Source: Saccharomonospora amisosensis
Lineage (GTDB): Bacteria; Actinomycetota; Actinomycetes; Mycobacteriales; Pseudonocardiaceae
Reading direction: 5' to 3'
Assembly: GCF_011761185.1 (NCBI RefSeq)
Contig: NZ_JAAOYM010000001.1
Location: 868,001-932,000, forward strand
Length of the DNA: 64,000 nt
The notes under the pieces were generated by a model, which worked only from the letters and a program-made list of their open reading frames with translations, ran no database searches and was not told where the DNA came from. The position numbers and the translations under genes were made by a program. Shown piece after piece: positions 26,406 through 34,661 of this stretch (within the stretch, counting starts at the first letter, position 1; each line of letters begins with the position of its first letter).

Positions 26406-27523
26406 GTAACACCCCGATGTCCATCGCCCGCTCGGGCCCCGCACTGGTCGGCCGGTCGCGCAACGGAGCCCTCAGTGTGCTCATCCGTCCGCGCGGCTGG
26501 GTACTCGGTTCGGCGATGTTCGGGCTGCTGCTTTTCCTTTGTGTGCTGGCCATCGCCGTGGGTACCCGGACGATCCCGCTCGACCAGGTGCTCAGCGGGC
26601 TCGTCGGACAGGCCGATCGCGCGACCACGTTGACAGTCCAGCGCTTCCGCCTGCCTCGCGTCGCGGTGGCTGTTCTGGTCGGCGCCGCGCTCGGCCTCTC
26701 TGGTGCGATCGTGCAGTCGGTGACGCGTAACCCGATCGCGGCCCCCGACGTGATCGGAGTGACCGCGGGTGCCAGTTTCGGTGCCGTGATCGTGCTGTTG
26801 GCCTTCGGCGGTGGCACGGTCGGCTACGGGGGTGCGGCCGCCGAACTGTCCCGGATCGGATTGCCTGTCGGGGCGGTCATCGGTGCGTTCTTCGCCGCGG
26901 TCGTCGTCCTGGGCGTCGCAAGCTCGCGCGGGCGCGGTGGCGCGGGCGGGACGTTCAGCACGCAGCGGGTCGTGCTCGTGGGCATCGTGTGCCACGCCGC
27001 CTTCATCGCGCTGGTGCACTGGAGTTTGACGATTGGCGACGTCGATCAGGCCGCGAAGGCGGCCGTATGGCTGGTCGGAAGCCTGCATGGCGGCGGCTGG
27101 GAACACGTTGCCGGGGTGGGACTCGCGCTCACCGTGTTGCTGCCGAGCGCACTGCTGCTCGGCAGGCGGCTGAGCGTGCTCGCGCTCGGTGAACCGACCG
27201 CGGCCACGCTGGGCGTTGCCGTCGCGCGGACCCAGGTCGCCTCGTTCGCCGTCGCTTTCGCCTTGGCCGGTACCGCTGTGGCCGCCGCGGGGCCGGTGAA
27301 CTTCGTGGCGCTGCTCGCACCACAGCTCGCTCGCCGGATCGTTGGCACATCCGCAATCCCGCTGGTGGTGTCCGCGCTGGTGGGCGCGGTCGTGCTGCTC
27401 GCGGCGGACCTCGTGGCCCGGCTGCTCGTCCCCGGCACCGAGCTTCCCGCGGGCGCGGTGACGGCCCTGGTCGGCGCGCCTTACCTGCTGTGGTTGGTGG
27501 TTCGTACCGGAGGTGGTCGATGA
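26402..27523 (+). CDS. FecCD-type siderophore ABC permease (second)
   Basis: A 373-residue protein with about ten helices. Signatures include VQRFRLPRVAVAVLVGAALG, LSGAIVQSVTRNPIAAPDVI, GVTAGASFGAV and AAGPVNFVALLAPQLARRIV. It starts at GTG 26402 overlapping the first permease's stop (ATG 26417 is an alternative) and overlaps the ATPase by ATGA. The two permeases form a heterodimer, as FepD and FepG do in Escherichia coli. Confidence 0.93.
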   Translation: MSNTPMSIARSGPALVGRSRNGALSVLIRPRGWVLGSAMFGLLLFLCVLAIAVGTRTIPLDQVLSGLVGQADRATTLTVQRFRLPRVAVAVLVGAALGLSGAIVQSVTRNPIAAPDVIGVTAGASFGAVIVLLAFGGGTVGYGGAAAELSRIGLPVGAVIGAFFAAVVVLGVASSRGRGGAGGTFSTQRVVLVGIVCHAAFIALVHWSLTIGDVDQAAKAAVWLVGSLHGGGWEHVAGVGLALTVLLPSALLLGRRLSVLALGEPTAATLGVAVARTQVASFAVAFALAGTAVAAAGPVNFVALLAPQLARRIVGTSAIPLVVSALVGAVVLLAADLVARLLVPGTELPAGAVTALVGAPYLLWLVVRTGGGR

Positions 27524-28356
27524 CCAGGATCTCGCACGATCTCGATCAGCAGCTTTCCGGGGTCGACGCGTCGAGTTTGCGAGCCGAACGGCTGCGGGTC
27601 GGCTATGGCGCCGACAGGGCGGTGATCGAGCAGCTTGACCTCGAACTGCCCCCCGGTGCGGTGACAGCGATCATTGGCGCCAACGGCTCCGGCAAGTCGA
27701 CCCTGCTGCGCACGCTGGCGCGGTTGCTCCGGCCGTCCCGTGGACAGGTGCTTTTGGACGGTCGTGATATCCATCGCATGCGTACCCGGGATGTCGCAAG
27801 GAGGATGGGCCTGCTGCCGCAGGCGCCGACCACGCCGGAAAGTATCACGGTGCGAGACCTTGTCCGTCGCGGTCGCACGCCGCACACCTCGGTGTGGCGA
27901 CAATGGTCCGAAGCGGACGAAAAAGCCCTGCTCGCGGCCCTGGCTTCGACCGATCTCACCGAACTGGCCGACGAACCCGTCGACACGCTGTCCGGTGGGC
28001 AGCGGCAGCGCGCCTGGCTGGCGCTCGTCATCGCCCAGAACACGCCTTGGCTGCTGCTCGACGAGCCCACCACCTTCCTCGACATCGCCCACCAGATCGA
28101 CGTGCTGGAACTTGTGCGGCGACTCAACCGAGAGGGCGGTCGAACGGTGGTGATGGTGCTGCACGATCTCAATCAGGCCTGCCGATATGCGGATCACCTT
28201 GTCGCGCTGCGCTCCGGTGCCGTCGTCGCCGCGGCTGCGCCCGTCGACATCGTTACCGAAGAACTGGTCGCGAGGGTGTTCGACGTGCGAGCGCGGATCG
28301 TGCCCGATCCGGTGGCCGGTACTCCGCTTGTCGTTCCGGTCGGTCGGGCCACGTGA
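27520..28356 (+). CDS. Siderophore ABC transporter ATPase (FepC-like)
   Basis: A 278-residue protein with all ATPase motifs intact: Walker A GANGSGKSTLL near residue 58, Q-loop LLPQAP, signature LSGGQRQRAWLAL, Walker B LLLDEPTTFLD and the H-loop VLHDLNQ. The TTFLDIAHQI sequence is typical of the FepC/FecE branch. ATG 27520 overlaps the permease stop. It energises ferri-siderophore import. Confidence 0.95.
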   Translation: MTRISHDLDQQLSGVDASSLRAERLRVGYGADRAVIEQLDLELPPGAVTAIIGANGSGKSTLLRTLARLLRPSRGQVLLDGRDIHRMRTRDVARRMGLLPQAPTTPESITVRDLVRRGRTPHTSVWRQWSEADEKALLAALASTDLTELADEPVDTLSGGQRQRAWLALVIAQNTPWLLLDEPTTFLDIAHQIDVLELVRRLNREGGRTVVMVLHDLNQACRYADHLVALRSGAVVAAAAPVDIVTEELVARVFDVRARIVPDPVAGTPLVVPVGRAT

Positions 28357-28400
28357 CGATCACCTCTTCCGTATGACGTTCCGACTCGGCTAACTTTGAG

Positions 28401-28419
28401 CAAAGTAAGGCTTGCCTAA
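28401..28419. promoter_or_regulatory. Iron box upstream of the siderophore-binding lipoprotein
   Basis: On the minus strand it reads TTAGGCAAGCCTTACTTTG, with a TTAGGC/GCCTTA palindromic core, 20 nt upstream of the GTG start at 28439. It would let iron repress the binding-protein gene independently of the permease promoter. Confidence 0.7.
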
Positions 28420-28438
28420 GTAAACTGCTGGAGGACTT

Positions 28439-29425
28439 GTGCAACCATGCACGCGAGGAGTCGGGGCGAAGATCGTTGCCGCGCTCGCCGGCCTGGTACT
28501 GACCGCCGGCCTGACCGCCTGCGGTGGCGGTGAGGCGCGCGAGAGCGCCAACCAGGGTGGTACCGCGCAGGCCGGGTTTCCGCGAACGGTGCAGCACGAC
28601 AAAGGATCGACCAGGATCGAGACGAAGCCGGAGCGCATCGCAGCGCTCGACCCGAGCCTGGTGGAGGCCGTCCTCGCGCTGGATCGGCCGCTCGTCGGTG
28701 GTATCGGCAGTTACGGCGACAACAGGGACTTCCCTTCGTACCTCGGCGATGCCGTTGGCGGCACCGAGGAGGTCGGTCCACTGGAAGCGCCGAACCTGGA
28801 GGCGGTCGCCGCCCTCGAGCCGGACCTGATCGTTTCGGCCACCGTGCGCCACGACGCGCTGTACGACGAGCTTTCCGCCATCGCGCCGACCGTGTTCGTC
28901 GAGACCACAGGTCCGATGTGGAAGGACAACATCACCAAGCTCGGCGAGGCGCTCGGGGCGGAAACGAAGGCCGATGAGGCGCTGGCCGCCTACGAGCAGC
29001 GCGCCGCCGCACTGGGCAAGGCGATCAACGAGAAGGCGAGCAACCCCACGATCTCGGCCATCCGGTTCATGGGGGGCCCAACCCGCTTGCTGGGCAACGA
29101 ATCATTCACCGGCATCGTTCTCGACGACATGGGCCTGGCGCGGCCGAAAGCGCAGGACGTCGACGAGTTCGCGGTGGAGATCGGCGAGGAGCAGATCCGC
29201 AAGGCCGACGGCGACCACGTTTTCGTCTCCACGTACGAAGGCGGCGACCAGTCCAGGGAGCGCTTCCTGCGCAACCCCCTGTGGCGCCAGCTCAACGCGG
29301 TAAAGGCAGGCAATGTCCACGAGGTGAACGACGCCACCTGGATGCTCTCGGTTAGCCTGCAGGGCGCGAACTTCATGATGGACGACATGGCGCAGATCTT
29401 CGAGGTCGACCCGATGCGCCGGTAG
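28439..29425 (+). CDS. Ferri-siderophore-binding lipoprotein (FecB/FepB-like)
   Basis: A 328-residue protein. The lipoprotein signal ends in LTAGLTAC (lipobox, Cys about residue 28), then a periplasmic-binding fold of the FecB/TroA type: RIAALDPSLVEAVLALDRPL, LEAPNLEAVAALEPDLIVSA, SAIAPTVFVET and GDHVFVSTYEGG. It captures the ferri-siderophore outside the membrane for the two permeases. GTG 28439 has GGAGG just 4 nt upstream; the nearby ATG is out of frame. It has its own iron box. Confidence 0.92.
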   Translation: MQPCTRGVGAKIVAALAGLVLTAGLTACGGGEARESANQGGTAQAGFPRTVQHDKGSTRIETKPERIAALDPSLVEAVLALDRPLVGGIGSYGDNRDFPSYLGDAVGGTEEVGPLEAPNLEAVAALEPDLIVSATVRHDALYDELSAIAPTVFVETTGPMWKDNITKLGEALGAETKADEALAAYEQRAAALGKAINEKASNPTISAIRFMGGPTRLLGNESFTGIVLDDMGLARPKAQDVDEFAVEIGEEQIRKADGDHVFVSTYEGGDQSRERFLRNPLWRQLNAVKAGNVHEVNDATWMLSVSLQGANFMMDDMAQIFEVDPMRR

Positions 29426-29444
29426 TGGCCTGCTGACGTGGGGT

Positions 29445-29463
29445 CCCACCGGTTCCCGGTGGG
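29445..29463 (+). terminator. Hairpin after the siderophore-binding protein gene
   Basis: CCCACCGG-TTC-CCGGTGGG, a perfect 8-bp stem 19 nt past the stop codon, without a T-tract. Confidence 0.6.
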
Positions 29464-29516
29464 TGGCGTGGCAGCCGAACCACTTCGTGACCGCTGGGAA
29501 TCGAGGATCGCGACGC

Positions 29517-29548
29517 GGGCGAGCGCGGCACACCGGTCGCGCTCGCCC
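29517..29548. terminator. Bidirectional hairpin between convergent genes
   Basis: GGGCGAGCGCG (29517-29527) pairs perfectly with CGCGCTCGCCC (29538-29548). It lies between the siderophore-binding protein gene and hsp20, which converge, and ends 12 nt from the hsp20 stop. Confidence 0.65.
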
Positions 29549-29559
29549 GGGCGCGGCCC

Positions 29560-30015
29560 TCAGCCGCCGGAAACGGTAATCCGCCGCGGCTTGGCCGAGG
29601 CGCTCTTGGGAGCGCGGACCGTCAGCACACCGTCCGCCAGGCTCGCGTCGATCTTGTCCGCTTCCACGTCCTGCGGCAGCGTGACGCTGTAGTGGAACCG
29701 GCCGATCCGGCGGGTGCGGTGCCGAAACCAGCCCTCGCGCTGCTTCTGCTTGCGCTCACCGTTGATCCGCAACTCCCGGCCGGTGAGGTCAACCGTGAGG
29801 TCCTCCCGCTTCACGCCGGGCACCTCTACCTCCACCAGGTAGGCGTCCTCGGTCTCCGAGAGGTCGGCCATGGGCGACCAGCCGCGCCACGCCGGCTCGG
29901 CGACGTTCATGGCGGAGTACAGCATGCGGCTCAGTTGGTTGGAGAGGTCCTCGAACTCGAAGAGCGGACTCCACCGATCCACCGGACTGGAGGACCGGAC
30001 AGCTGGCAGTGCCAT
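29560..30015 (-). CDS. Small heat shock protein Hsp20
   Basis: A 151-residue protein of usual length. The alpha-crystallin domain occupies residues about 50-142: YLVEVEVPGVKREDLTVDLT, LRINGERK, FHYSVTLPQDV and the conserved A-x-x-x-n-GVL variant ASLADGVLTVRAPK, then a short C-terminal tail. It is an ATP-independent holdase for unfolding proteins. ATG 30015 lies 9 nt after a perfect GGAGGTGAT; a GTG codon immediately before is an alternative. A HAIR operator 114 nt upstream implies control by HspR. Confidence 0.93.
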   Translation of the reverse strand: MALPAVRSSSPVDRWSPLFEFEDLSNQLSRMLYSAMNVAEPAWRGWSPMADLSETEDAYLVEVEVPGVKREDLTVDLTGRELRINGERKQKQREGWFRHRTRRIGRFHYSVTLPQDVEADKIDASLADGVLTVRAPKSASAKPRRITVSGG

Positions 30016-30128
30016 CACTCATCACCTCCACGACACAGTGCACATCAGCTGCACATCGTGACGACTTCGCGGCTCGCTGTGAGCCTCGCATCGGCTCCAA
30101 CACCGTTGAGCGCTGCCGTGTTCCCAAA

Positions 30129-30149
30129 ATTGAGTCGCTGGCACTCAAT
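30129..30149 (-). promoter_or_regulatory. HAIR element (HspR operator) for hsp20
   Basis: ATTGAGT, 7 nt, ACTCAAT: a perfect inverted repeat matching the HAIR consensus CTTGAGT-N7-ACTCAAG except for the outermost base. HspR with DnaK binds this in Streptomyces and mycobacteria to repress heat-shock genes. No hspR is in the window. Confidence 0.88.
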
Positions 30150-30178
30150 CAGCGCCAACCGGTTGGCGACGGGAATAC

Positions 30179-30208
30179 ATTCCATTGATTCATGGAATGA
30201 CGTACTAT
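30179..30208 (+). promoter_or_regulatory. Promoter with overlapping inverted repeat for the MFS/ArsR-rhodanese operon
   Basis: ATTCCATTGATTCATGGAAT (30179-30198) has perfect 7-bp arms. It covers a possible -35 (TTCCAT, 30180-30185) and most of the 17-nt spacer to a good -10 (TACTAT, 30203-30208). The ArsR-type regulator encoded in the operon is the obvious ligand. Confidence 0.65.
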
Positions 30209-30319
30209 CGGCCTGGGTTGCCGAACCTGGGATGGAGTTGGTCGCGCCATGAACGTCGAGTCGCGCAAGCAGTCACCGGCGGTGTCGTCCACCGCGGGCA
30301 GGGCGCTGGAGGTCAGCCG

Positions 30320-31606
30320 GTGAAACCGCCCACCTCGTCGACGTCGGGCCGCCGGATAGAACTCGGCCTGCGGGCCAACGCCGCGCAGTTCACCCTCCTC
30401 GTCGCCGTCAACGCCCTGGTCGGCTGCATGTTAGGGCAGGAGCGAACGGTGCTGCCGCTGCTCGGCGAGCGCGAGTTCGAGCTGACCGCCTACACCGCCG
30501 GACTGACGTTCATCCTCGTCTTTGGCATCGCCAAGGCCGCCACCAACTACTTCGCGGGCACGTGGTCGGATCGGTTCGGCCGCAAGCCTGTCCTGGTGGC
30601 AGGCTGGTTGGTGGCCGTCCCGGTGCCGCTGCTGTTGATCTGGGCACCGTCGTGGGGCTGGGTCATCTTCGCCAACGTGCTACTCGGTGTCAGCCAGGGA
30701 CTCACCTGGTCCACCACCGTGGTGATGAAGATCGACCTTGTCGGTCCGGCTCGCCGTGGTCTCGCGATGGGGTTCAACGAAGCGGCGGGCTACGCGGCCG
30801 TGGCCGTCACCGCTTTGGCCACCGGCTACCTCGCCGAGGCCTACGGGCTTCGTCCGGCTCCGTTCCTGCTCGGGCTTGCCTTCGCCGCGCTCGGCCTCGG
30901 CCTTTCCGCCCTCGTGGTGCGTGAAACCCGTGACCACGCAAGGTTCGAGGCGGCAAACCACGTCGCCCGCGCGGATGGAAGGCACGACCACCTGCACAGC
31001 GAGTTGCGCGACCGCGACGTGTTCCGCCAAACCAGCTTCTCCGAACCCGCGCTGTCCTCGGCCAGCCAGGCCGGGCTGGTCAACAACCTCAACGACGGCC
31101 TCGCATGGGGACTGTTCCCGATCCTGTTCGCCGCGGCGGGCCTTTCGGTCGGCAAGATCGGCATTCTTGCCGCGCTGTACCCGGCGGTCTGGGGTGTCGG
31201 GCAGTTGTTCACCGGTGCGCTTTCGGACCGCTGGGGTCGCAAGTGGATGATCGTCTCCGGGATGTGGCTACAGGCGTTCGCGCTGGCTCTGATCGCCCTC
31301 GTCGACCATTTCGGTGGCTGGGCGGTGGCCGCGGTCCTGCTGGGCGCGGGCACCGCACTGGTGTATCCCACCTTGCTCGCCTCCATCGGCGACGTGGCAC
31401 ATCCCGCGTGGCGAGCACGGTCGGTCGGCGTCTATCGGCTGTGGCGAGACGGCGGGTTCGCCGCGGGCGCGTTGCTCGCGGGTGTCGTAGCCGACCTGAT
31501 GGGTGTGCGGGCCGCAGTGTGGACCGTCGCCGCGTTGACCGCGTTGTCGGGGCTGATCGTCGCTGTGAGGATGTACGAGACCCTGCATCGTCCGGCCAGA
31601 TCGTAA
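30320..31606 (+). CDS. MFS transporter co-transcribed with an ArsR-rhodanese regulator
   Basis: A 428-residue, 12-helix protein. Motif A is clear in both halves: GTWSDRFGRKPVLVAG and GALSDRWGRKWMIVSG. GTG 30320 follows GGAGG by 8 nt; the open frame extends upstream without a ribosome site. The gene ends 18 nt before the regulator. The substrate is unknown; since the regulator senses metals or reactive sulfur in this family, export of a toxic metal(loid) complex or a sulfur compound is the simplest inference. Confidence 0.82.
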   Translation: MKPPTSSTSGRRIELGLRANAAQFTLLVAVNALVGCMLGQERTVLPLLGEREFELTAYTAGLTFILVFGIAKAATNYFAGTWSDRFGRKPVLVAGWLVAVPVPLLLIWAPSWGWVIFANVLLGVSQGLTWSTTVVMKIDLVGPARRGLAMGFNEAAGYAAVAVTALATGYLAEAYGLRPAPFLLGLAFAALGLGLSALVVRETRDHARFEAANHVARADGRHDHLHSELRDRDVFRQTSFSEPALSSASQAGLVNNLNDGLAWGLFPILFAAAGLSVGKIGILAALYPAVWGVGQLFTGALSDRWGRKWMIVSGMWLQAFALALIALVDHFGGWAVAAVLLGAGTALVYPTLLASIGDVAHPAWRARSVGVYRLWRDGGFAAGALLAGVVADLMGVRAAVWTVAALTALSGLIVAVRMYETLHRPARS

Positions 31607-31624
31607 GGACCAAGGAGGTAGGCG

Positions 31625-32290
31625 ATGGGTGAGCGTGCCGCGAAGGATGCCCTCTACGCCGAGTTCGCGGCCGTCGGCAAGGTGCTCGGTCACCCGAAAC
31701 GCCTTGAACTGCTCGACCTGCTGGCTCAGGGGCCACGCAGCGTCGAAGACCTCGCCACCGCCGCGAGCCTTGGAATGAGCAGCTGTTCGGCACACCTGCA
31801 GACACTGCGCGAGGCGGGACTGCTGCGTACTCGCCGTGACGGCAAGCGTGTCTACTACTCGCTGGCCGATGACGACGTCGCGCGCCTGTGGGAATACCTG
31901 CGTCGCGTCGCGCAGCATCATCGGCCGCACACCGAGCTGGCGCGACGTGACTACCTCGGTCCCGACGACACGGAGGCGGTCGGCTCCGAGGAACTGCTGC
32001 GTCGCTTGCGCGGCGGTGACGCGCTCGTCATCGACGTACGTCCCGGTCCGGAGTACGAGGGGGGTCATTTGCCGGGTGCCGTCCACATCCCACTTGAGGA
32101 GTTGGCCGACCGGCTCGCCGAACTGCCTCGTGACAAGGAGATCGTCGCCTACTGCCGTGGCGAGTACTGCGTGCTGGCCCACGATGCCGTTCGGTTGCTG
32201 TCCGCAAACGGGTTGACGGCACGGCGTGCGGCGCAGGGAGTGCTCGAATGGCGGCTGGCAGGCCACCCCATCGAGGTCGGAGCGGCCTGA
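31625..32290 (+). CDS. ArsR-family repressor fused to a rhodanese domain
   Basis: A 221-residue fusion. Residues about 10-95 form the ArsR winged helix (VLGHPKRLELLDLLAQGPRS, ATAASLGMSSCSAHLQTLRE, KRVYYSLADDDV). Residues about 115-215 form a rhodanese domain (ALVIDVRPGPEYEGGHLPGA and the active loop CRGEYC, first Cys catalytic). Such fusions link a sulfane-sulfur carrier loop to DNA binding. The GMSSCSAHL recognition helix holds a Cys, which could also respond to thiol stress. It follows the MFS gene at 18 nt with AAGGAGG, and probably represses its own operon through the repeat at 30179-30198. Confidence 0.9.
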   Translation: MGERAAKDALYAEFAAVGKVLGHPKRLELLDLLAQGPRSVEDLATAASLGMSSCSAHLQTLREAGLLRTRRDGKRVYYSLADDDVARLWEYLRRVAQHHRPHTELARRDYLGPDDTEAVGSEELLRRLRGGDALVIDVRPGPEYEGGHLPGAVHIPLEELADRLAELPRDKEIVAYCRGEYCVLAHDAVRLLSANGLTARRAAQGVLEWRLAGHPIEVGAA

Positions 32291-32315
32291 CCCGGATCGC
32301 TACCCCCGCAACATC

Positions 32316-32345
32316 TTGACATGGGATCCTGTCAAATTGCATTCT
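32316..32345 (+). promoter_or_regulatory. Palindromic promoter of the P450 transcription unit
   Basis: TTGACATGGGATCCTGTCAA (32316-32335) is an inverted repeat with 6-bp outer arms TTGACA/TGTCAA around a GGATCC core. Its first half is also a consensus -35 followed, 18 nt later, by CATTCT (32340-32345) as -10. A repressor dimer here would block the promoter; no candidate regulator gene is adjacent except the ArsR-rhodanese. Confidence 0.6.
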
Positions 32346-32387
32346 GACTGAGCTGCCTGTCAAAAATGTCGCGAGGAGGCGCCGGAG

Positions 32388-32483
32388 ATGGCCGATCATC
32401 AGGCTGAGTGCCCGCGCCACCCAGGTCGCGGTGTTGACAAGACCGACGGGCCGCTGTCCATCTCCCCGGAGTTCGCGCACTGA
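32388..32483 (+). CDS. Possible 31-residue small protein upstream of the P450
   Basis: ATG 32388 follows GAGGAGG and GGAG, a good ribosome site, and the frame runs 31 codons to TGA at 32481, 12 nt before the P450 start. The peptide begins MADHQAECPRHPG and ends PLSISPEFAH. It has one Cys and two His in a CPRHPG context. It may be a real small protein or an upstream ORF that couples translation. I know of no family. Confidence 0.45.
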   Translation: MADHQAECPRHPGRGVDKTDGPLSISPEFAH

Positions 32484-32495
32484 CAAGGAGTCGCG

Positions 32496-33956
32496 ATGGT
32501 TTCCCTCGTCGAACGCACTACCCACGCGGCCCGACAACGGCTGTCCACCGTGCTCGCCGTGCCTGCGCCGAACCGGGTGGACGACGCGCTACTGCGGTTC
32601 AGCAGGCGCTGGCCCGCCACCGACCTCGCTCCGGTGCCGCGGGGCAGTGGCCTTCGGCCCGTTCCGGGTGACTACGGCCCACCGCTGGTCGGGCACCTGC
32701 TCGACTACATCCGGTTCGGCAACGACCTGCTGCGCGACCGCTACGAGCGCTACGGTCCGGTGTCGTGGATGGGAGCGTTCGGTACCCGCGTGGTGACCGT
32801 CGCCGGTCCGGAAGCGACGCAGTTGGTGCTCACCAACAAGGACAAGGTCTACTCGCAGGACGGCTGGACCTTCCTGATCGACCAGTTCTTCCGTCGCGGC
32901 CTGATGTTGCTCGACTTTGACGAGCACAGAACCCACCGCCGGATCATGCAGGACGCGTTCACCCGCGACCGGCTGACCGCGTATGTACGGCAACTGGCGC
33001 CGAGGGTTCGCGACAGCGTTCCGGAATGGAACAGCACCAGGCCCGTGCGCCTGTACTGGCTGTTGAAGGATCTGACGCTGGACGTCGCCAACGACGTGTT
33101 CATGGGCGGCCGTGGCGGTGGGGCGGATCACCAGCGGATCAACCAAGCCTTCGTGGCCACCGTCCGTGCCGCGAGTTCGTTGGTGCGTTATCCCCTTCCT
33201 GGCACCCGGTGGCGGGCAGGCGTGCGCGGCCGCGAGGTGCTGGAGGACTACTTCGCGCGGCATCTTCCCGCGGCTCGCGCGAGCAACGGCGACGACCTGT
33301 TCTCCGCGCTGTGTCAGGCGACCACGCCCGAAGGTGAGCGCTTCAGTGACGACGACGTCATCAATCACATGATCTTCTTGATGATGGCGGCGCACGACAC
33401 CTCGACCATCACCACCACCGCGGCCGCGTACTACCTGGCAAAACACCCCGAATGGCAGGAGAAGGCACGGCAGGAGTCGCTTGCACTCGGCGACGCGCCC
33501 GTCGACATCGACGTGCTGGAGGGGTTGGAGGCGCTCGACCTGATCATCAAGGAGACGCTGCGGCTGCTGGCTCCGGTTCCGATGCTGATGCGCAGGACCG
33601 TGGCCGACACCGAGCTGCTCGGCCACCACCTTCCGAACGGCACTCTCGTCGCGGTCGCACCGGGGGTCAACCATTTCGTCCCGGAGTGCTGGAGTGACCC
33701 GGACGCGTTCGATCCACAGCGGTTCGTTCCGCATCGCCGTGAGGACTCCAGTCACCGGTTCGCGTGGCTGCCCTTTGGCGGTGGCGTGCACAAGTGCATC
33801 GGCCTGCACTTCGGCACGCTGGAGGTCAAGGCGATCCTGCACGAGATGTTGCGGACCTATACCTGGTCGGTTCCGCAGCGCTACGAGGCGCGCTGGGACA
33901 ACACCTCGCTGCCGGTCCCTGCCGACGGCATGCCGGTACGGCTCACCCGTCGTTGA
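32496..33956 (+). CDS. Cytochrome P450
   Basis: A 486-residue protein with all P450 marks: I-helix MMAAHDTSTITTT (proton-relay Asp-Thr), K-helix KETLRLL (ExxR), the PERF-like FDPQRF, and the heme loop FGGGVHKCIG with the proximal Cys. It starts with about 30 extra N-terminal residues before PVPGDYGPPLVG and is soluble. The HDTSTITTTAAAYYL sequence and length suggest a mycobacterial-type sterol/lipid-like P450 subfamily, but I cannot name it. No ferredoxin or reductase gene is adjacent. ATG 32496 follows AAGGAG. Confidence 0.93.
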   Translation: MVSLVERTTHAARQRLSTVLAVPAPNRVDDALLRFSRRWPATDLAPVPRGSGLRPVPGDYGPPLVGHLLDYIRFGNDLLRDRYERYGPVSWMGAFGTRVVTVAGPEATQLVLTNKDKVYSQDGWTFLIDQFFRRGLMLLDFDEHRTHRRIMQDAFTRDRLTAYVRQLAPRVRDSVPEWNSTRPVRLYWLLKDLTLDVANDVFMGGRGGGADHQRINQAFVATVRAASSLVRYPLPGTRWRAGVRGREVLEDYFARHLPAARASNGDDLFSALCQATTPEGERFSDDDVINHMIFLMMAAHDTSTITTTAAAYYLAKHPEWQEKARQESLALGDAPVDIDVLEGLEALDLIIKETLRLLAPVPMLMRRTVADTELLGHHLPNGTLVAVAPGVNHFVPECWSDPDAFDPQRFVPHRREDSSHRFAWLPFGGGVHKCIGLHFGTLEVKAILHEMLRTYTWSVPQRYEARWDNTSLPVPADGMPVRLTRR

Positions 33957-34661
33957 ATCGCCGTTGCGCACGGCCGGCGAAACGCGAGAGTGAACCCGAG
34001 GGACCGTCATTTGTGAAACAATAGTTTGTCGACGCGGGAATCGTTGGTGGAATGCAGGAGTTCGCAGGAATCCTGTGGCTTGGCGGTCACTCCACTGAGG
34101 TCACACTGTCGTAGTGCGCGATCGTTTGCGTTGTTACTTTCCGGACGGTGTGGACGGTTGAGCAGCTTCTTTCGGGTGAGTAATGAATGTGCCGCCCTTA
34201 CTCTCGGCATATTGACCGGGTCAAAACGGTTGCCCGGCGGGTCAGGGCGATGCGGTATTGCCGTCGGCGTCTGATAAAACAAGATCACGCGCGAGGGCAT
34301 TCGGCGACAGGCGCATTCCGTTCATGGGATGCGCGATCCGCTTTGTCGACGTGGCCCCCTGTGTGGCGACAGGGGGCCACGTAATCGTCCTACGCAACCC
34401 GGAACGAAGTTAAGGAGTACGTAGCACGTGTCGACTGTACAACCCCGGTCATGTAGCGCGCTAGCTGGCTGCGCTGGATGCACGGAAAGGGGGACGCGAA
34501 GGCGTAAGCCCAGGCACCGGGCCGCCGACCGCAGTTACGACAGTATCGAGGAGTTGGTGATCGCGGCCGCGTTGACGTCCGCGGGTCGGTCGGGTCGCAG
34601 GTACACGGGCAGGCACAGGGCGCAGAGTCCGCCCCCGTGGCAGGTGTTGCGGAGTCCCGTC
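33957..34661. other. 705-bp region without a supported gene
   Basis: About 34000-34330 is markedly richer in A/T than the rest of the window and has short open frames on both strands but no ribosome site or recognisable product. A strong hairpin is at 34351-34380. After it the sequence returns to high GC and open frames extend from 34428 upstream of the small membrane protein, without a convincing start. Confidence 0.5.
34351..34380. terminator. 11-bp perfect hairpin
   Basis: GTGGCCCCCTG (34351-34361) pairs exactly with CAGGGGGCCAC (34370-34380) over an 8-nt loop. There is no T-tract. It may end the P450 transcript, although it lies about 400 nt past the stop. Confidence 0.5.

Noticed and set aside
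34007-34300. A 97-codon frame on the minus strand in an A/T-richer stretch
   Set aside because: No ribosome site or family; a plus-strand frame overlaps it equally well.
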